From Mucilaginibacter rubeus (GTDB taxonomy: Bacteria > Bacteroidota > Bacteroidia > Sphingobacteriales > Sphingobacteriaceae): a stretch of 64,000 bases of DNA. A program made the translations under genes and the position numbers. The DNA lies in NCBI RefSeq assembly GCF_014643835.1, contig NZ_BMKD01000001.1, positions 62,001 to 126,000 of the forward strand. The letters run 5' to 3'. A model generated the notes under the pieces. That model saw only the letters and a list, made by a program, of their open reading frames with translations, was not told the origin of the DNA and did not search any database. This document shows, piece by piece, positions 33,130 to 42,459 of the stretch (position 1 is its first letter; each line of letters starts with the position of its first letter).

Positions 33130-34713
33130 TTAATATCCTGTATTTTGTTTCAGATTAGGGTTAGCTGTAACATCTGCCGATGGTAACGGATATACCGTGC
33201 GAAAGCTTTCAACGCCTTTTCCATCTTTTGAACCGCCTTTAAACGGCCACAAATAGGTAGCCTCTACAAACTTTTTGTAACGGATAAGATCCGTACGGCG
33301 GAAACCTTCCCAGTACAGCTCACGTCCTCTTTCATCAAGCAACAGATCGGTTGTTAAAGCGGTTAACTGGCCGGTGGTAGCACTTTGGTAGGCACGGGCC
33401 CTTAATTTGTTAACATAGCTTAAAGCAAGTGTGGCATCGCCGCCACCGCCGCGTGTAGTAGCTTCAGCATAGATCAAATACTGCTCGGCTAAACGGAAAA
33501 TAGGAAGGTCCATATCTGCATAATCCAAACTTTGCGGGGGGGCACCGTTTATCTTAACATCTTTGAATTTACTGATAGCGTAGCCATCGGTAAAGCTACT
33601 TATGGTATTGATATCGATATTTTGGCCATCGGTATAAAACTGGGCACGTTTATCAGCACTCGAGGCGCCTCCCGGAAACAGGTTTACAAAAGCTTTGGTA
33701 GTACGTAAACCGGCCCAGCCGCCTGAAATACCATAATCAGCAGCAGGCATTGAGCCACCAACGGGGGCATGGGTCATAAATGTGGCACCACCATAGCTTT
33801 GGGTATGTAAGCCATCATAGTTAATGGTTAAAATAAACTCATTTTTATTGAGGTTGTTATCAGCGCGCATTAATTTGGAATAGTCACTAACTAATGAATA
33901 ACCGGCATCAATCACCTTTTTTGAATAGGTTACCGCAGCTGCATAATTAGCTGTACCGGTATAAACCTCAGCATTAAGATAGATCCTGGCTAATAATGCC
34001 CATGCAGCCGCTTTATCTGCGCGGCCATATTCGTTAGTGCGAGCATCAGCAAGGCCTCCATCAATTGCTTTAAGCTCGCCTTCAATATAGGTAAACAGAT
34101 CTTTACGGCTTATTTGCTTAGGCAAAGCACCACCCAAAGCATCGTTTTCGGTAACGAATGGAGGGTTTCCAAATAAATCCATTAAAATCGAATATTGATA
34201 GGCTCTTAAAAAGCGCGCCTCAGCAACATATTGATGAACTTTATCAGCATCGGCGCCGGTAATTCCCCTGCTGCTTAGTTTAGCATCAGACGACTGGCGG
34301 ATAAAATCATTAGCCAATGTAATCTGATACATACAACGATAGTATAAACCTGTAAGGAACAGGTTGCTTGATGACCAGGTCATGCTGTGAAAATCCGGCA
34401 GCCCCACATCTCCCCAGCCAACAACAGCTTCGTCGGTCGGTAATTCCTGAGCACACCACATCAGGCGGAAAAAATCAGACGTGCCTTCGTCAATACCTTG
34501 TACGTCGCCGTTGCCGGCAGGCCCTGTATTACCGGTGAGCGCGTATGCTGCATAAACCTTGGCAAATGCTTGTTTGTAACCCTCGGGCGAGCTGTAAACC
34601 TGCTCCGCCGTTACATCATTGGTAGGAAGCAAATTAAGCTTCTTGGTGCACGATGTTAAACCCCCGGCTATCAAACCGGTTATTAATATATATTTTAATG
34701 AATTTCTTTTCAT
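33130..34713 (-). CDS. SusD/RagB family nutrient-binding outer-membrane lipoprotein
   Basis: SusD proteins form the lid on the SusC transporter and bind the oligosaccharide. The 527-residue protein has a signal with lipobox GGLTSC, a SusD-like N-terminal domain with TPR-like helices (ARFLRAYQYSILMDLFGNPP, AAWALLARIYLNAEVYTG) and a C-terminal RagB domain with LAEQYLIYAEA and the terminal ELYWEGFRRTDLIRY motif. It lies 30 nt after susC, so coupled expression is certain in practice. Confidence 0.96.
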   Translation of the reverse strand: MKRNSLKYILITGLIAGGLTSCTKKLNLLPTNDVTAEQVYSSPEGYKQAFAKVYAAYALTGNTGPAGNGDVQGIDEGTSDFFRLMWCAQELPTDEAVVGWGDVGLPDFHSMTWSSSNLFLTGLYYRCMYQITLANDFIRQSSDAKLSSRGITGADADKVHQYVAEARFLRAYQYSILMDLFGNPPFVTENDALGGALPKQISRKDLFTYIEGELKAIDGGLADARTNEYGRADKAAAWALLARIYLNAEVYTGTANYAAAVTYSKKVIDAGYSLVSDYSKLMRADNNLNKNEFILTINYDGLHTQSYGGATFMTHAPVGGSMPAADYGISGGWAGLRTTKAFVNLFPGGASSADKRAQFYTDGQNIDINTISSFTDGYAISKFKDVKINGAPPQSLDYADMDLPIFRLAEQYLIYAEATTRGGGGDATLALSYVNKLRARAYQSATTGQLTALTTDLLLDERGRELYWEGFRRTDLIRYKKFVEATYLWPFKGGSKDGKGVESFRTVYPLPSADVTANPNLKQNTGY

Positions 34714-34743
34714 GTCAATCTTTTTTGCGTTATCAGCTTTATA

Positions 34744-37700
34744 TTATAATGAAAGGTTTAAACCTAACACATAGGTACGCGGCCTTGGGTAAAAATTGTT
34801 ATCAATGCCGCTGCTAACTTCGGGGTCAAGACCTTTATATTTGGTAATGGTAAATACGTTTTGTACGTTAGCACTTACGCGCAAATTGCCGGTGTTGCCA
34901 AACACTTTGCCAAAGTTATAGCCGAGGTTAATGTTATCCATTTTTATAAACGACGCGTTCTGTATGTAGTAATCGGATAGCCTCATCTTATCAGAAGAGC
35001 CCACTATACCAGTTTGAAGCAAACTTGTAGAAGCGTTGTTCAAAATTCCGATGCCGTTAAATACGCTTAATTGTGTGCCCGAGCTTGCAAGCACGTTGTT
35101 GTAAGCATAATTACCTACACTTGCCCTTGCTGAGAAGCCCGCCGACCATTTTTTATAATTGAAGTTTGAATTAAGACCGAAGTATGCCTTAGGATCTGAG
35201 CTTTTATATCTGTAAAGGTCGCTGCTATTGATAATGCCATCCTTATTGCGGTCAACAAAAACGCCGTCAAGCGGTCTGCCATCGGCACCGTAAACCTGTT
35301 GATAAACGTAAAAGGAAAGGCGGGGATAATTAACCGAATTGATTTGGATTGTATTACCGGTGCCGCCTGATATGCCCCCCGTTAACACACCGGGATAGCT
35401 TGGATCAGGAGCCAGGGTAAGCCGGGTAATTTTGTTGGTATTGTAGGTGGCGTTAAAGCCGATGCTCCAGTTCATATCCTGTGATCTGATCACATCTGCA
35501 TTAAGGCTTAATTCAACACCCTTGCTGGTTAAATCGCCAATGTTGGCCACAATGGTATTTGAAAAGTTAGTACCTGCTGGCTGGGGTATGCTGTTAAGTA
35601 GTTTTGATGTTTTGCGGTAGTAAAAATCAAGGGTACCGGTAATGCGATTGTCAAGAAATCCAAAATCAAGCCCGGCATTTGATGATGCTGTTTGCTCCCA
35701 GGTACGTTGTGAATAATATCCGCCCGGACGGTACAGGTTGTATAAAATATCGCCTAATTGATATTGGGCGGCGTTACCACTAAGATTATAAAACGATATC
35801 ACATCATAGTTACCAATGCCATCCTGCTGGCCGGTTATACCGTAACCCAGGCGTAATTTAAGATCAGATAACGCAGTTATTCCCTTAAACATTTGCTCTT
35901 GTTTTAATTTCCAGGCAAATGCTACAGAAGGGAAAGTACCAAATCTTCTATCGGGGTTAAATTTTGATGAACCATCGCGGCGTACAGTACCGGTTAGGAT
36001 ATATTTATCTTGAAATACGTAATTTAAACGACCATAAACGGATATTAACCTGTTTTCTGGTTCATCAAAATTAAAGTTTGGATTAGAGCCTGGTCTTTCG
36101 GTTCCGTCAAATGCATAGGATCCGTAAAAGTAATTTTTTGTGCTAAAATCCTGGTATGAGTAACCGGCAACCGCATCAATATGGCTTGCGATATTTTTTA
36201 GATCTTTAGCATAGCTGAAGTAACCTTCAAATATAGTATTTGATTGTGTGCCTCTATACGGGTTTCGCTGGCCGCGGTGAGTGATCCCTTTACCGTCCTG
36301 AAATCCGTTATAGTTTGAAGCCGCACTATCAGGAATGTTCACACTGCCCGAGCCTTTAGATACATCGTAGCCTAAGTTAACATTTGCATGCAATTCGGGC
36401 AAAAAGTGAAACTTATAATCCAATTGGAGGTTGCCTATACTACGATAAACATTACTGCGGTTGTCTTGCTCCTCAAGTAAGCCCAATGGATTAAGCGTGG
36501 CTAACCCTTTAAGCTGGCTTGTAGCCGGTTTTGATGGATCATTCAGCCATTCATAATAGCCACCAAAACGATTGCTGCCCGAGTAAACAGGTTTGGTAGG
36601 ATCAAAGCTAACTGCCGCACCGATTGCCCCCTCATTGGCAAACCGTTGTTTCACCTGCGAGCCTTTAGCATTCAGGGTTACTTTCAAATGGTCCGTGAAA
36701 AAGCTTGGGCTTAAGTTAATTGCGCCGGTAAACCGCTGTAATGAACTGGTTTTTAAAATACCTGTCTGATCAAAATGCCCGGCAGAGATGCGATACGGCA
36801 GGTGTTTCGTTGCACCTGATATACTGATGTTATTGTCGGTAGTGATGCCTGTTTGGTAAATTTGCTTTTGCCAATTGGTATTTGCCGTGCCAAGCTGTGA
36901 TTTTTGTATAGCTGTGCCATTGGCATTCACATAATCGCGTATTTGATCGCCTGTAAGTACGTCAACATATTTGTTAAGCTTGCTGGCCGAAAATTGAGTG
37001 CTGAAATCGATAACCGGTTTACCGCTTTTGCCCTTTTTAGTAGTGATCAATATAACGCCGTTTGAGGCCCTGTTACCATAAATAGCAGCAGCCGACGCAT
37101 CTTTCAGAATGGAAAACGATTCAATATCATTTGGGTTAATCAAGCTCAACGGGTCTGCAACGCCCGGTATTTTCGATGTGCCATCACCGTTACGCGGACG
37201 ATCGATAGGTACACCATCAATTACGATCAAAGGATCATTGCCTGCTGCCAGTGATACACCCGCACGCACGCGAATCGTACTACCTGCACCAGGCGCGCCG
37301 CTGTTTGATATTACGGATACACCTGCAACCTTACCGGCAATTAATTGCTCGGGGGTGGTAATAACGCCTTTTTGGAAATCTTTGGCGGTTACGTTGGTGA
37401 TTGCGCCTGAAAGATCTTTTTTGCGCTGGGTACCGTAACCTATAACCACTACCTCGTTAAGGCTTTTGCTTTCGGGAGCGAGGCTGAAGTTTTCGACCGT
37501 TGCGCCGTTAACGGTTACTGTTTTTTTGATGGTAATATAACCGATAAATTTTATACTTAGGGTGTAAGTACCGGCTTTAACATTGTTAATGGCATAGTTA
37601 CCATTAGGGTCGGTAGTTGAACCAATAGTGGTACCATCGACGGTAACCGTAGCACCGGGGAGGGGCTGGTTGGTTTCGTCAGATACCTTTCCTTTAATAC

Positions 37701-37782
37701 TCCCGGTTTGTGAAAACGCCATGAATGACATCATCAGGAAAGCACAAAGAAGAACATACTTTTTTGAGTAATTTTTTCTCAT
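34744..37782 (-). CDS. SusC/RagA family TonB-dependent transporter
   Basis: The 1012-residue outer-membrane transporter takes up glycan oligomers using TonB energy. After the signal peptide (ends near residue 25, MSFMAFSQ), a CarboxypepD_reg-like domain (SIKGKVSDETNQPLPGATV) is followed by the hallmark LNEVVVIGYGTQRKKDLSGA, then the plug domain (VRAGVSLAAGNDPLIVIDG; FSILKDASAAAIYGNRASNG) and a long beta-barrel ending in YVLGLNLSL. No STN domain is present, so no anti-sigma coupling is expected. First gene of the operon; the region upstream carries a palindromic operator. Confidence 0.97.
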   Translation of the reverse strand: MRKNYSKKYVLLCAFLMMSFMAFSQTGSIKGKVSDETNQPLPGATVTVDGTTIGSTTDPNGNYAINNVKAGTYTLSIKFIGYITIKKTVTVNGATVENFSLAPESKSLNEVVVIGYGTQRKKDLSGAITNVTAKDFQKGVITTPEQLIAGKVAGVSVISNSGAPGAGSTIRVRAGVSLAAGNDPLIVIDGVPIDRPRNGDGTSKIPGVADPLSLINPNDIESFSILKDASAAAIYGNRASNGVILITTKKGKSGKPVIDFSTQFSASKLNKYVDVLTGDQIRDYVNANGTAIQKSQLGTANTNWQKQIYQTGITTDNNISISGATKHLPYRISAGHFDQTGILKTSSLQRFTGAINLSPSFFTDHLKVTLNAKGSQVKQRFANEGAIGAAVSFDPTKPVYSGSNRFGGYYEWLNDPSKPATSQLKGLATLNPLGLLEEQDNRSNVYRSIGNLQLDYKFHFLPELHANVNLGYDVSKGSGSVNIPDSAASNYNGFQDGKGITHRGQRNPYRGTQSNTIFEGYFSYAKDLKNIASHIDAVAGYSYQDFSTKNYFYGSYAFDGTERPGSNPNFNFDEPENRLISVYGRLNYVFQDKYILTGTVRRDGSSKFNPDRRFGTFPSVAFAWKLKQEQMFKGITALSDLKLRLGYGITGQQDGIGNYDVISFYNLSGNAAQYQLGDILYNLYRPGGYYSQRTWEQTASSNAGLDFGFLDNRITGTLDFYYRKTSKLLNSIPQPAGTNFSNTIVANIGDLTSKGVELSLNADVIRSQDMNWSIGFNATYNTNKITRLTLAPDPSYPGVLTGGISGGTGNTIQINSVNYPRLSFYVYQQVYGADGRPLDGVFVDRNKDGIINSSDLYRYKSSDPKAYFGLNSNFNYKKWSAGFSARASVGNYAYNNVLASSGTQLSVFNGIGILNNASTSLLQTGIVGSSDKMRLSDYYIQNASFIKMDNINLGYNFGKVFGNTGNLRVSANVQNVFTITKYKGLDPEVSSGIDNNFYPRPRTYVLGLNLSL

Positions 37783-38085
37783 TTACTTATTGATTTTTAT
37801 GAATAAAAAAAGGCTTATTTTGCCGTCTATAATTGGTTTATTATTGTGGCCGAAACAGCATGCGACTAATTTACATTTACAAATATCAATTGCAAATTTT
37901 ATATAAAAGATAATTTTAAAGCGTTTAATTAAGTCTTTTTTAACTGTAAAGAAATATTGAAATTTATTAAAAAAGTGGGGAAAAATTATTGTTTTTATGC
38001 GAAATTTGGATTTAAACACATATTTGTGAAATAAGTAAGTGTCATGTTTACACAATATGTGATTTTACTTTAATGCAACCCATTC
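37783..38085. promoter_or_regulatory. susC upstream region
   Basis: The A+T-rich 300 bp before susC holds no gene. Near 38020-38065 there are two similar palindromic pieces, CACATATTTGTG and CACAATATGTG, which might bind a regulator. No perfect TAnnTTTG box was found for susC on the minus strand; GATATTTG and CATATTTG are one base off. Confidence 0.35.
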
Positions 38086-38113
38086 CCGGGAACGTTCCCG
38101 GAAACGTTCCCGG
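38086..38113. promoter_or_regulatory. candidate LacI-type operator, AACGTT-centred palindrome plus second site
   Basis: CCGGGAACGTTCCCGG (38086-38101) is a perfect 16-bp palindrome. It is directly followed by a second AACGTTCCCGG (38103-38113), so the unit AACGTTCCCGG occurs twice in phase of 12 bp. The centre AACGTT and the G/C arms are like LacI/GalR-family operators. It lies 14 nt before the esterase start and about 300 nt before susC. No LacI regulator gene is in the window. Confidence 0.6.
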
Positions 38114-38126
38114 TTTTTAGCTTTTT

Positions 38127-39269
38127 ATGATGATGAAAAAAATAATTTTCTGCGCGTTTTTGCTTTTTGGCCGAAATTTTTTGCTTTTTAGCCAGGTGAA
38201 AATCTCCTTTTTTACCGGCAAAATAGCAGCGTTGAAAAGCCCGTCTGAACACCTGTTCCTGGCAGGTGATTTTAATGGCTGGAACCCTGCCGATAAGGCC
38301 TGGGAACTGGTTAAAAATGAGAAGGGAAATTACGTGATAAACAAAGACCTGCCGGCCGGGATTGTTCATTTTAAAGTGACCCGTGGCAGTTGGAGCACCG
38401 TTGAATGCGATGTTGCGGGTAAGGCCATTAATAACCGCAACCTAAAAATAACCGCAGATACAACTATTAAGCTGGATATTGAAGCCTGGCAGGATAACTT
38501 TGGCGTACCTGAAAAGAAACATACCGCTACAGCGAGGGTACATGTGATCAGCGAAAACTTTGAAATACCTCAATTAGGCAGGCAGCGGAGGGTTTGGATC
38601 TATTTACCGGCCGGTTATGAGGCAGACAAAAAGAAATACCCGGTAATTTACATGCACGATGGGCAAAACCTTTTTGACGATTACACCTCAAGTTATGGCG
38701 AATGGGGTATTGATGAATTGATGGATAAAATACCGGCCCGGCAGGAAAGTATTATAGTAGGTATCGATCATGGAGGTGGGTACCGCATAACCGAATATGA
38801 CCCGTATAATTCAAAATATGGTGAAGGCAGGGGAGACGATTATGTTCAATTTTTGATTAAAGAGCTTAAGCCATATATTGATGGTCATTACCGTACCCAA
38901 ACCGATGCCGCGCACACAACTATTGCGGGCAGCTCCATGGGCGGACTTATCTCGATGTATGCCGCGCTTAAATACCCCGGGGTGTTTGGAAATGCAGGGG
39001 TATTTTCGCCCGCATTCTGGATCGCGCCGCAGATTTATGACCAGGCGCAACAGGCTACAATAAATAAAATGAGCCGATTTTATTTTGTTTGCGGCGATGC
39101 AGAAAGCGCCAGTATGGTAGCCGATATGCAAAAAATGGCCAATTTGCTGAAATCAAGAGGGGTAAAACCCGAAAATGCCCCCGTTACTATAATCAAAGGC
39201 GCATCCCACAATGAAAAGCAATGGAACGGCGACTGGCCTGGGTTTTATAAATGGTTGATGGAGTTTTGA
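38127..39269 (+). CDS. secreted esterase with N-terminal CBM48/E-set-like domain
   Basis: The 380-residue protein has a signal peptide (residues 1-22, ending LLFSQ), a carbohydrate-binding-like domain (about 25-115, with LFLAGDFNGWNPADKA), and an esterase D/feruloyl-esterase-like alpha/beta hydrolase domain. The hydrolase has the nucleophile elbow IAGSSMGGLIS, YMHDGQNLFDD, and a catalytic His in KGASHNEKQW. It starts with three consecutive ATGs. Being divergent from a sus operon, it may deacylate or otherwise process the same glycan. The start region abuts a palindromic operator. Confidence 0.88.
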   Translation: MMMKKIIFCAFLLFGRNFLLFSQVKISFFTGKIAALKSPSEHLFLAGDFNGWNPADKAWELVKNEKGNYVINKDLPAGIVHFKVTRGSWSTVECDVAGKAINNRNLKITADTTIKLDIEAWQDNFGVPEKKHTATARVHVISENFEIPQLGRQRRVWIYLPAGYEADKKKYPVIYMHDGQNLFDDYTSSYGEWGIDELMDKIPARQESIIVGIDHGGGYRITEYDPYNSKYGEGRGDDYVQFLIKELKPYIDGHYRTQTDAAHTTIAGSSMGGLISMYAALKYPGVFGNAGVFSPAFWIAPQIYDQAQQATINKMSRFYFVCGDAESASMVADMQKMANLLKSRGVKPENAPVTIIKGASHNEKQWNGDWPGFYKWLMEF

Positions 39270-39273
39270 AGGA

Positions 39274-39410
39274 GTCGGAAAGTCTGAAGTCCGTAAGTCG
39301 GGAAGTCCGTGAGTCTGCAAAGGCAATTATCGAAAAAGCTTTAATGATCTTTCGGACTTACGGACTTCCCGACTTTCGGACTAAATTTGCGGACCTCCGA
39401 CTTTCGGACT
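39274..39410. repeat. inverted tandem-unit repeat, GTCGGAAA family (copy 3)
   Basis: The left arm (39274-39318) has units GTCGGAAA, GTCTGAA, GTCCGTAA, GTCGGGAA, GTCCGTGA. The right arm (39349-39410) is the inverse and nearly twice as long, as if duplicated (two CTTTCGGACT ends). It fills the gap between the esterase gene and recQ. Confidence 0.85.
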
Positions 39411-39422
39411 AAATTACACCCC

Positions 39423-41318
39423 ATGACCATCGAAGAAATATTAAAACAATACTGGAACCATGACACCTTCAGGCCCATGCAGGCCGAGATCATCCAGTCT
39501 GTTTTATTAGGAAATGATACTTTGGCGCTGTTGCCTACCGGCGGCGGTAAATCAGTTTGTTTCCAGGTGCCGGCGTTGGCTAAAGAGGGGATCTGTATAG
39601 TGGTGTCGCCGCTTATTGCGCTCATGAAAGACCAGGTTGAAAACCTTCGGGCCAAAGGCATCAACGCGATATCCATAGTATCGGGAATGGGTCGCCGTGA
39701 GATAGACCTGGCGCTGGATAATTGCATTTATGGTTCGGTAAAGTTCCTGTACCTGTCGCCCGAGCGCCTGCTGAGCGAATTGGTGCGCGAGCGGGTGAAG
39801 TACATGAAAGTAAACCTCTTCGCTGTAGATGAAGCGCATTGTATTTCGCAATGGGGTTATGATTTCAGGCCGCCGTACCTGCATATTGCCGATCTGCGGG
39901 AGCTGCATCCCAACGTGCCCGTGCTTGCGCTTACAGCAACAGCTACCGCCGATGTTAAGGCCGATATTCAAGAAAAGCTGAAATTCAAAAATCCGGTAGT
40001 TTACCAGCAAAGTTTTGAGCGGCGCAATATCAGCTACGTGGTACAGCATGAGGAAGATAAGTTTCGTAAAATGCTCAATATCGTACGCGGTGTCAAGGGA
40101 AGCGGCATTGTATATGTACGGAGCAGGAAGGAAACTTTTGAGATAGCGAAGTTCCTGACGGATAACGGTATAAGGGCCGATTATTACAACGCAGGCCTGA
40201 CTGTTGACCAGCGCGCCGAAAAGCAGGAGGCCTGGAAAAATAACCGGGTACGGGTGATCGTAGCTACCAATGCTTTTGGTATGGGGATAGATAAACCGGA
40301 TGTACGGTTTGTGATCCACAAGGATATTCCCGAAAGTTTAGAAGCCTATTATCAGGAAGCCGGCCGGGGCGGCCGCGATGGTAATAAAGCTTTTGGCGTA
40401 CTGCTATATAACCCTGCCGATAAGCTGAAACAGGAAAAGATGTATGAGCTTAATTTTCCATCGGTTGAGGAGATTAAGCAGGTGTACCATAGCCTGGCCA
40501 ATTACTACCAGGTAGCTTATGAGGCCGGCGAGGGTTTAAGCTTTGATCTCGACCTTGGCGAATTTTGCAGCCGCTTCAAGCTCGATGCTATTAAAACGCT
40601 CAACGCCCTTAAGTTTTTAGAGCGTGACGAATACCTTGCTTTTAACGAAAGCGTATTTTTACCCTCGCGTTTTCAGTTTGAGGTAGTTAACGAGCAACTA
40701 TACAACTTCCAGATCCAGAACGCCGGCTGGGACCCTTTTATCAAAACCCTGCTGCGCTCATACGGGGGGGCTTTTGAAAATTATGTGCGTATAAAGGAGT
40801 TTGATATCGCAAGGCGAACAGGTTTAAGCGTTCAGCAGGTTATTGAAGGGATGTTGCAATTGCAGCAGTATGGATTGCTTAGCTATATGCAACAAACTGA
40901 TAAACCCCAGGTTACCTATTTAAAACCACGGGTACAGGGAAGCCACCTCATTATCGACAGGAAATATATAGAGCAGCGCAAAGAAGTGTACCGTCAAAAA
41001 ATGGAAGCTGTTTTTGCCTACGCTATTCATAAACGCTGCCGGAGCCAAATGTTGCTGGCTTATTTTGATGAACCAAATGGCCGTAAATGCGGGATCTGCG
41101 ATGTTTGCCTTGAGGAAAAACGCAGGGTAAATCAAGACGAAATTTTCGACAACATCACCACCGAAATAGTACAATTGCTCAGCATTAGCAACCCCGATAT
41201 CGGCGGACTGATAACCGGGATCAACATCGGTACCGAAAAAGAAAAAATGGAGGCCGTACGCCTGCTGCTCGATGCAGGGAAGATTAAAACCGATGGCGAG
41301 GCTTATTATTTGAGTTGA
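39423..41318 (+). CDS. recQ: RecQ-family ATP-dependent DNA helicase
   Basis: The 631-residue protein has helicase motifs 0 (FRPMQAEIIQ), I (LLPTGGGKSVCFQVPAL), II (DEAH in AVDEAHCISQWGYDFRP), III (LTATATADV), V (IVATNAFGMGIDKPDVRFVIH) and VI (QEAGRGGRDG). The RecQ zinc-binding region is CRSQMLLAYFDE with CGICDVC. There is no HRDC domain; a short winged-helix-like end remains. The ATG at 39423 fits the family; the in-frame 39387 start lies in a repeat arm. Works in replication-fork repair and recombination. Confidence 0.95.
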   Translation: MTIEEILKQYWNHDTFRPMQAEIIQSVLLGNDTLALLPTGGGKSVCFQVPALAKEGICIVVSPLIALMKDQVENLRAKGINAISIVSGMGRREIDLALDNCIYGSVKFLYLSPERLLSELVRERVKYMKVNLFAVDEAHCISQWGYDFRPPYLHIADLRELHPNVPVLALTATATADVKADIQEKLKFKNPVVYQQSFERRNISYVVQHEEDKFRKMLNIVRGVKGSGIVYVRSRKETFEIAKFLTDNGIRADYYNAGLTVDQRAEKQEAWKNNRVRVIVATNAFGMGIDKPDVRFVIHKDIPESLEAYYQEAGRGGRDGNKAFGVLLYNPADKLKQEKMYELNFPSVEEIKQVYHSLANYYQVAYEAGEGLSFDLDLGEFCSRFKLDAIKTLNALKFLERDEYLAFNESVFLPSRFQFEVVNEQLYNFQIQNAGWDPFIKTLLRSYGGAFENYVRIKEFDIARRTGLSVQQVIEGMLQLQQYGLLSYMQQTDKPQVTYLKPRVQGSHLIIDRKYIEQRKEVYRQKMEAVFAYAIHKRCRSQMLLAYFDEPNGRKCGICDVCLEEKRRVNQDEIFDNITTEIVQLLSISNPDIGGLITGINIGTEKEKMEAVRLLLDAGKIKTDGEAYYLS

Positions 41319-41399
41319 TAGGTTGTATAACAAGGGTTTTCACCCGTCCACCATGCCCAGAAACTCTAAAGGAGAAATAACAATATAAAAAAGGGGCCT

Positions 41400-41469
41400 G
41401 TCACCCTGAGCCTGTCGAAGGGTCGCGCGCAGAGGCCTGCCCACGATGCTTCGAGTGCCTCAGCATGAC
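41400..41469. repeat. REP-like inverted repeat (GTCACCCTGAG type)
   Basis: GTCACCCTGAGCCTGTCGAAG at the left and GCTTCGAGTGCCTCAGCATGAC at the right are imperfect reverse complements. The same motif type is common in intergenic regions of many bacteria. The 368-bp gap (41319-41686) holds otherwise the regulatory element of the next gene. Confidence 0.75.
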
Positions 41470-41546
41470 CCCATTTTTAATTGTGTCGTGCTTCGATCTA
41501 ATTTATCTTTCTTTCCCTCAAATTCTCCACCCCATTTCACCGGGAA

Positions 41547-41612
41547 AAATCACCCCTTTACCGACAAAAACCTGCCCTACAGCTAATTAGCCCAAGCCTG
41601 CTGTAACGTTTT
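41547..41612 (+). promoter_or_regulatory. conserved 66-bp upstream element (copy A)
   Basis: Matches positions 43698-43763 at 51 of 66 bases without a gap. Conserved blocks include CCGAC, AAAACC, TACA, CTAATT, GCCC and GCTGTAACGTTTT. Both copies end 74-75 nt before the start of a DUF2807 gene, and both are followed by the same 20-mer TTGACAATCAAAATATTAAT before the ATG. Confidence 0.75.
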
Positions 41613-41686
41613 TTATTTGAGATCGTCATATGTATGTATTCAATGAAATAAAATAATAATCACTTGACAATCAAAATATTAATACC

Positions 41687-42286
41687 ATGAAAACTACATT
41701 AACCGCCATCGCTACCGTACTGTTTATGGTACTTGGCTTCGCAAACATCGCATCTGCAAATACTGCTAAAACTGATGCAGGCATCATTTTAACCGACATC
41801 AGCAAAATCAACAAAATTGAAGTTTACGGCAATGTTGAACTTTATATATCAAGCGGCCCGACCGACCAGGTGAAAGTTTACAACCGTTACTATTCTGAAA
41901 ACGCTCTGGTTCAGTCACAAAAAGGCGTATTGCGCATCTCATCATATAAAGCCGAAAAATTGGTAGTTTGGGTAACTGCAAACCAATTAAGCGCCATTAA
42001 CGCCTATGATAATGCCGAGATCAAATCATTCGGTTGCCTTTCAGGTATCGAGCTTGATGTTAAATTGAACAACAATGCATCTGCAAATCTTAGCCTGGAT
42101 ACTTACAGCGCGAGCATCACCCTAAGCGGTAATGCAAAAGCCGAGCTTAAAGGTAACACCAACGAGTACAGCCTAACCCGCAACGCAACATCAAATGTAA
42201 ACAGCAATGGTTTAGCATATGCCCACGCCACCGAAACTTTGAATAAAGAAACCAGGCCGAGGGTCAATGACTTTGCAACTTTATAA
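41687..42286 (+). CDS. DUF2807 exported protein (putative adhesin-like head domain), paralogue A
   Basis: The 199-residue protein has a signal peptide ending ANIASA (residue 24) and a GIN/DUF2807 domain of short repeated beta-strands: KINKIEVYGNVELYISSG, VLRISSYKAEKLVVWVTANQL and ININAYDNAEI-like turns, with Asn/Ala/Ser ladder residues. The fold is predicted to be a right-handed beta-helix. It is a clear paralogue of 43839-44447 (same N-terminus MKTT, same KVYN.YYSE.ALVQ stretch). Function is not known for the family. It ends in a less conserved Arg/Asn-rich tail. Confidence 0.88.
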   Translation: MKTTLTAIATVLFMVLGFANIASANTAKTDAGIILTDISKINKIEVYGNVELYISSGPTDQVKVYNRYYSENALVQSQKGVLRISSYKAEKLVVWVTANQLSAINAYDNAEIKSFGCLSGIELDVKLNNNASANLSLDTYSASITLSGNAKAELKGNTNEYSLTRNATSNVNSNGLAYAHATETLNKETRPRVNDFATL

Positions 42287-42320
42287 GCGCCATTTTTTTG
42301 AGTCAATTATATATAGTGTA

Positions 42321-42346
42321 GCCGCTCCGAAAGGGGCGGCTTTTTT
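42321..42346 (+). terminator. terminator of DUF2807 paralogue A
   Basis: GCCGCTCC GAAA GGGGCGGC stem-loop followed by TTTTTT. Confidence 0.9.
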
Positions 42347-42459
42347 GCGTGCTTTTGCGTTGCAAACGAGCGCGTGTTAAAAGATGCTTTACTATTATTA
42401 CCAATAAGATAACTAAAAAGTTATTGTTATGTTGAACTTGTTTCAATAATCTGCAGCGT

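Noticed and set aside
34744-37782. SusC as possible anti-sigma-coupled transducer
   Set aside because: No STN (secretin/TonB short N-terminal) domain before the CarboxypepD_reg-like domain, and no ECF sigma/anti-sigma genes adjacent.
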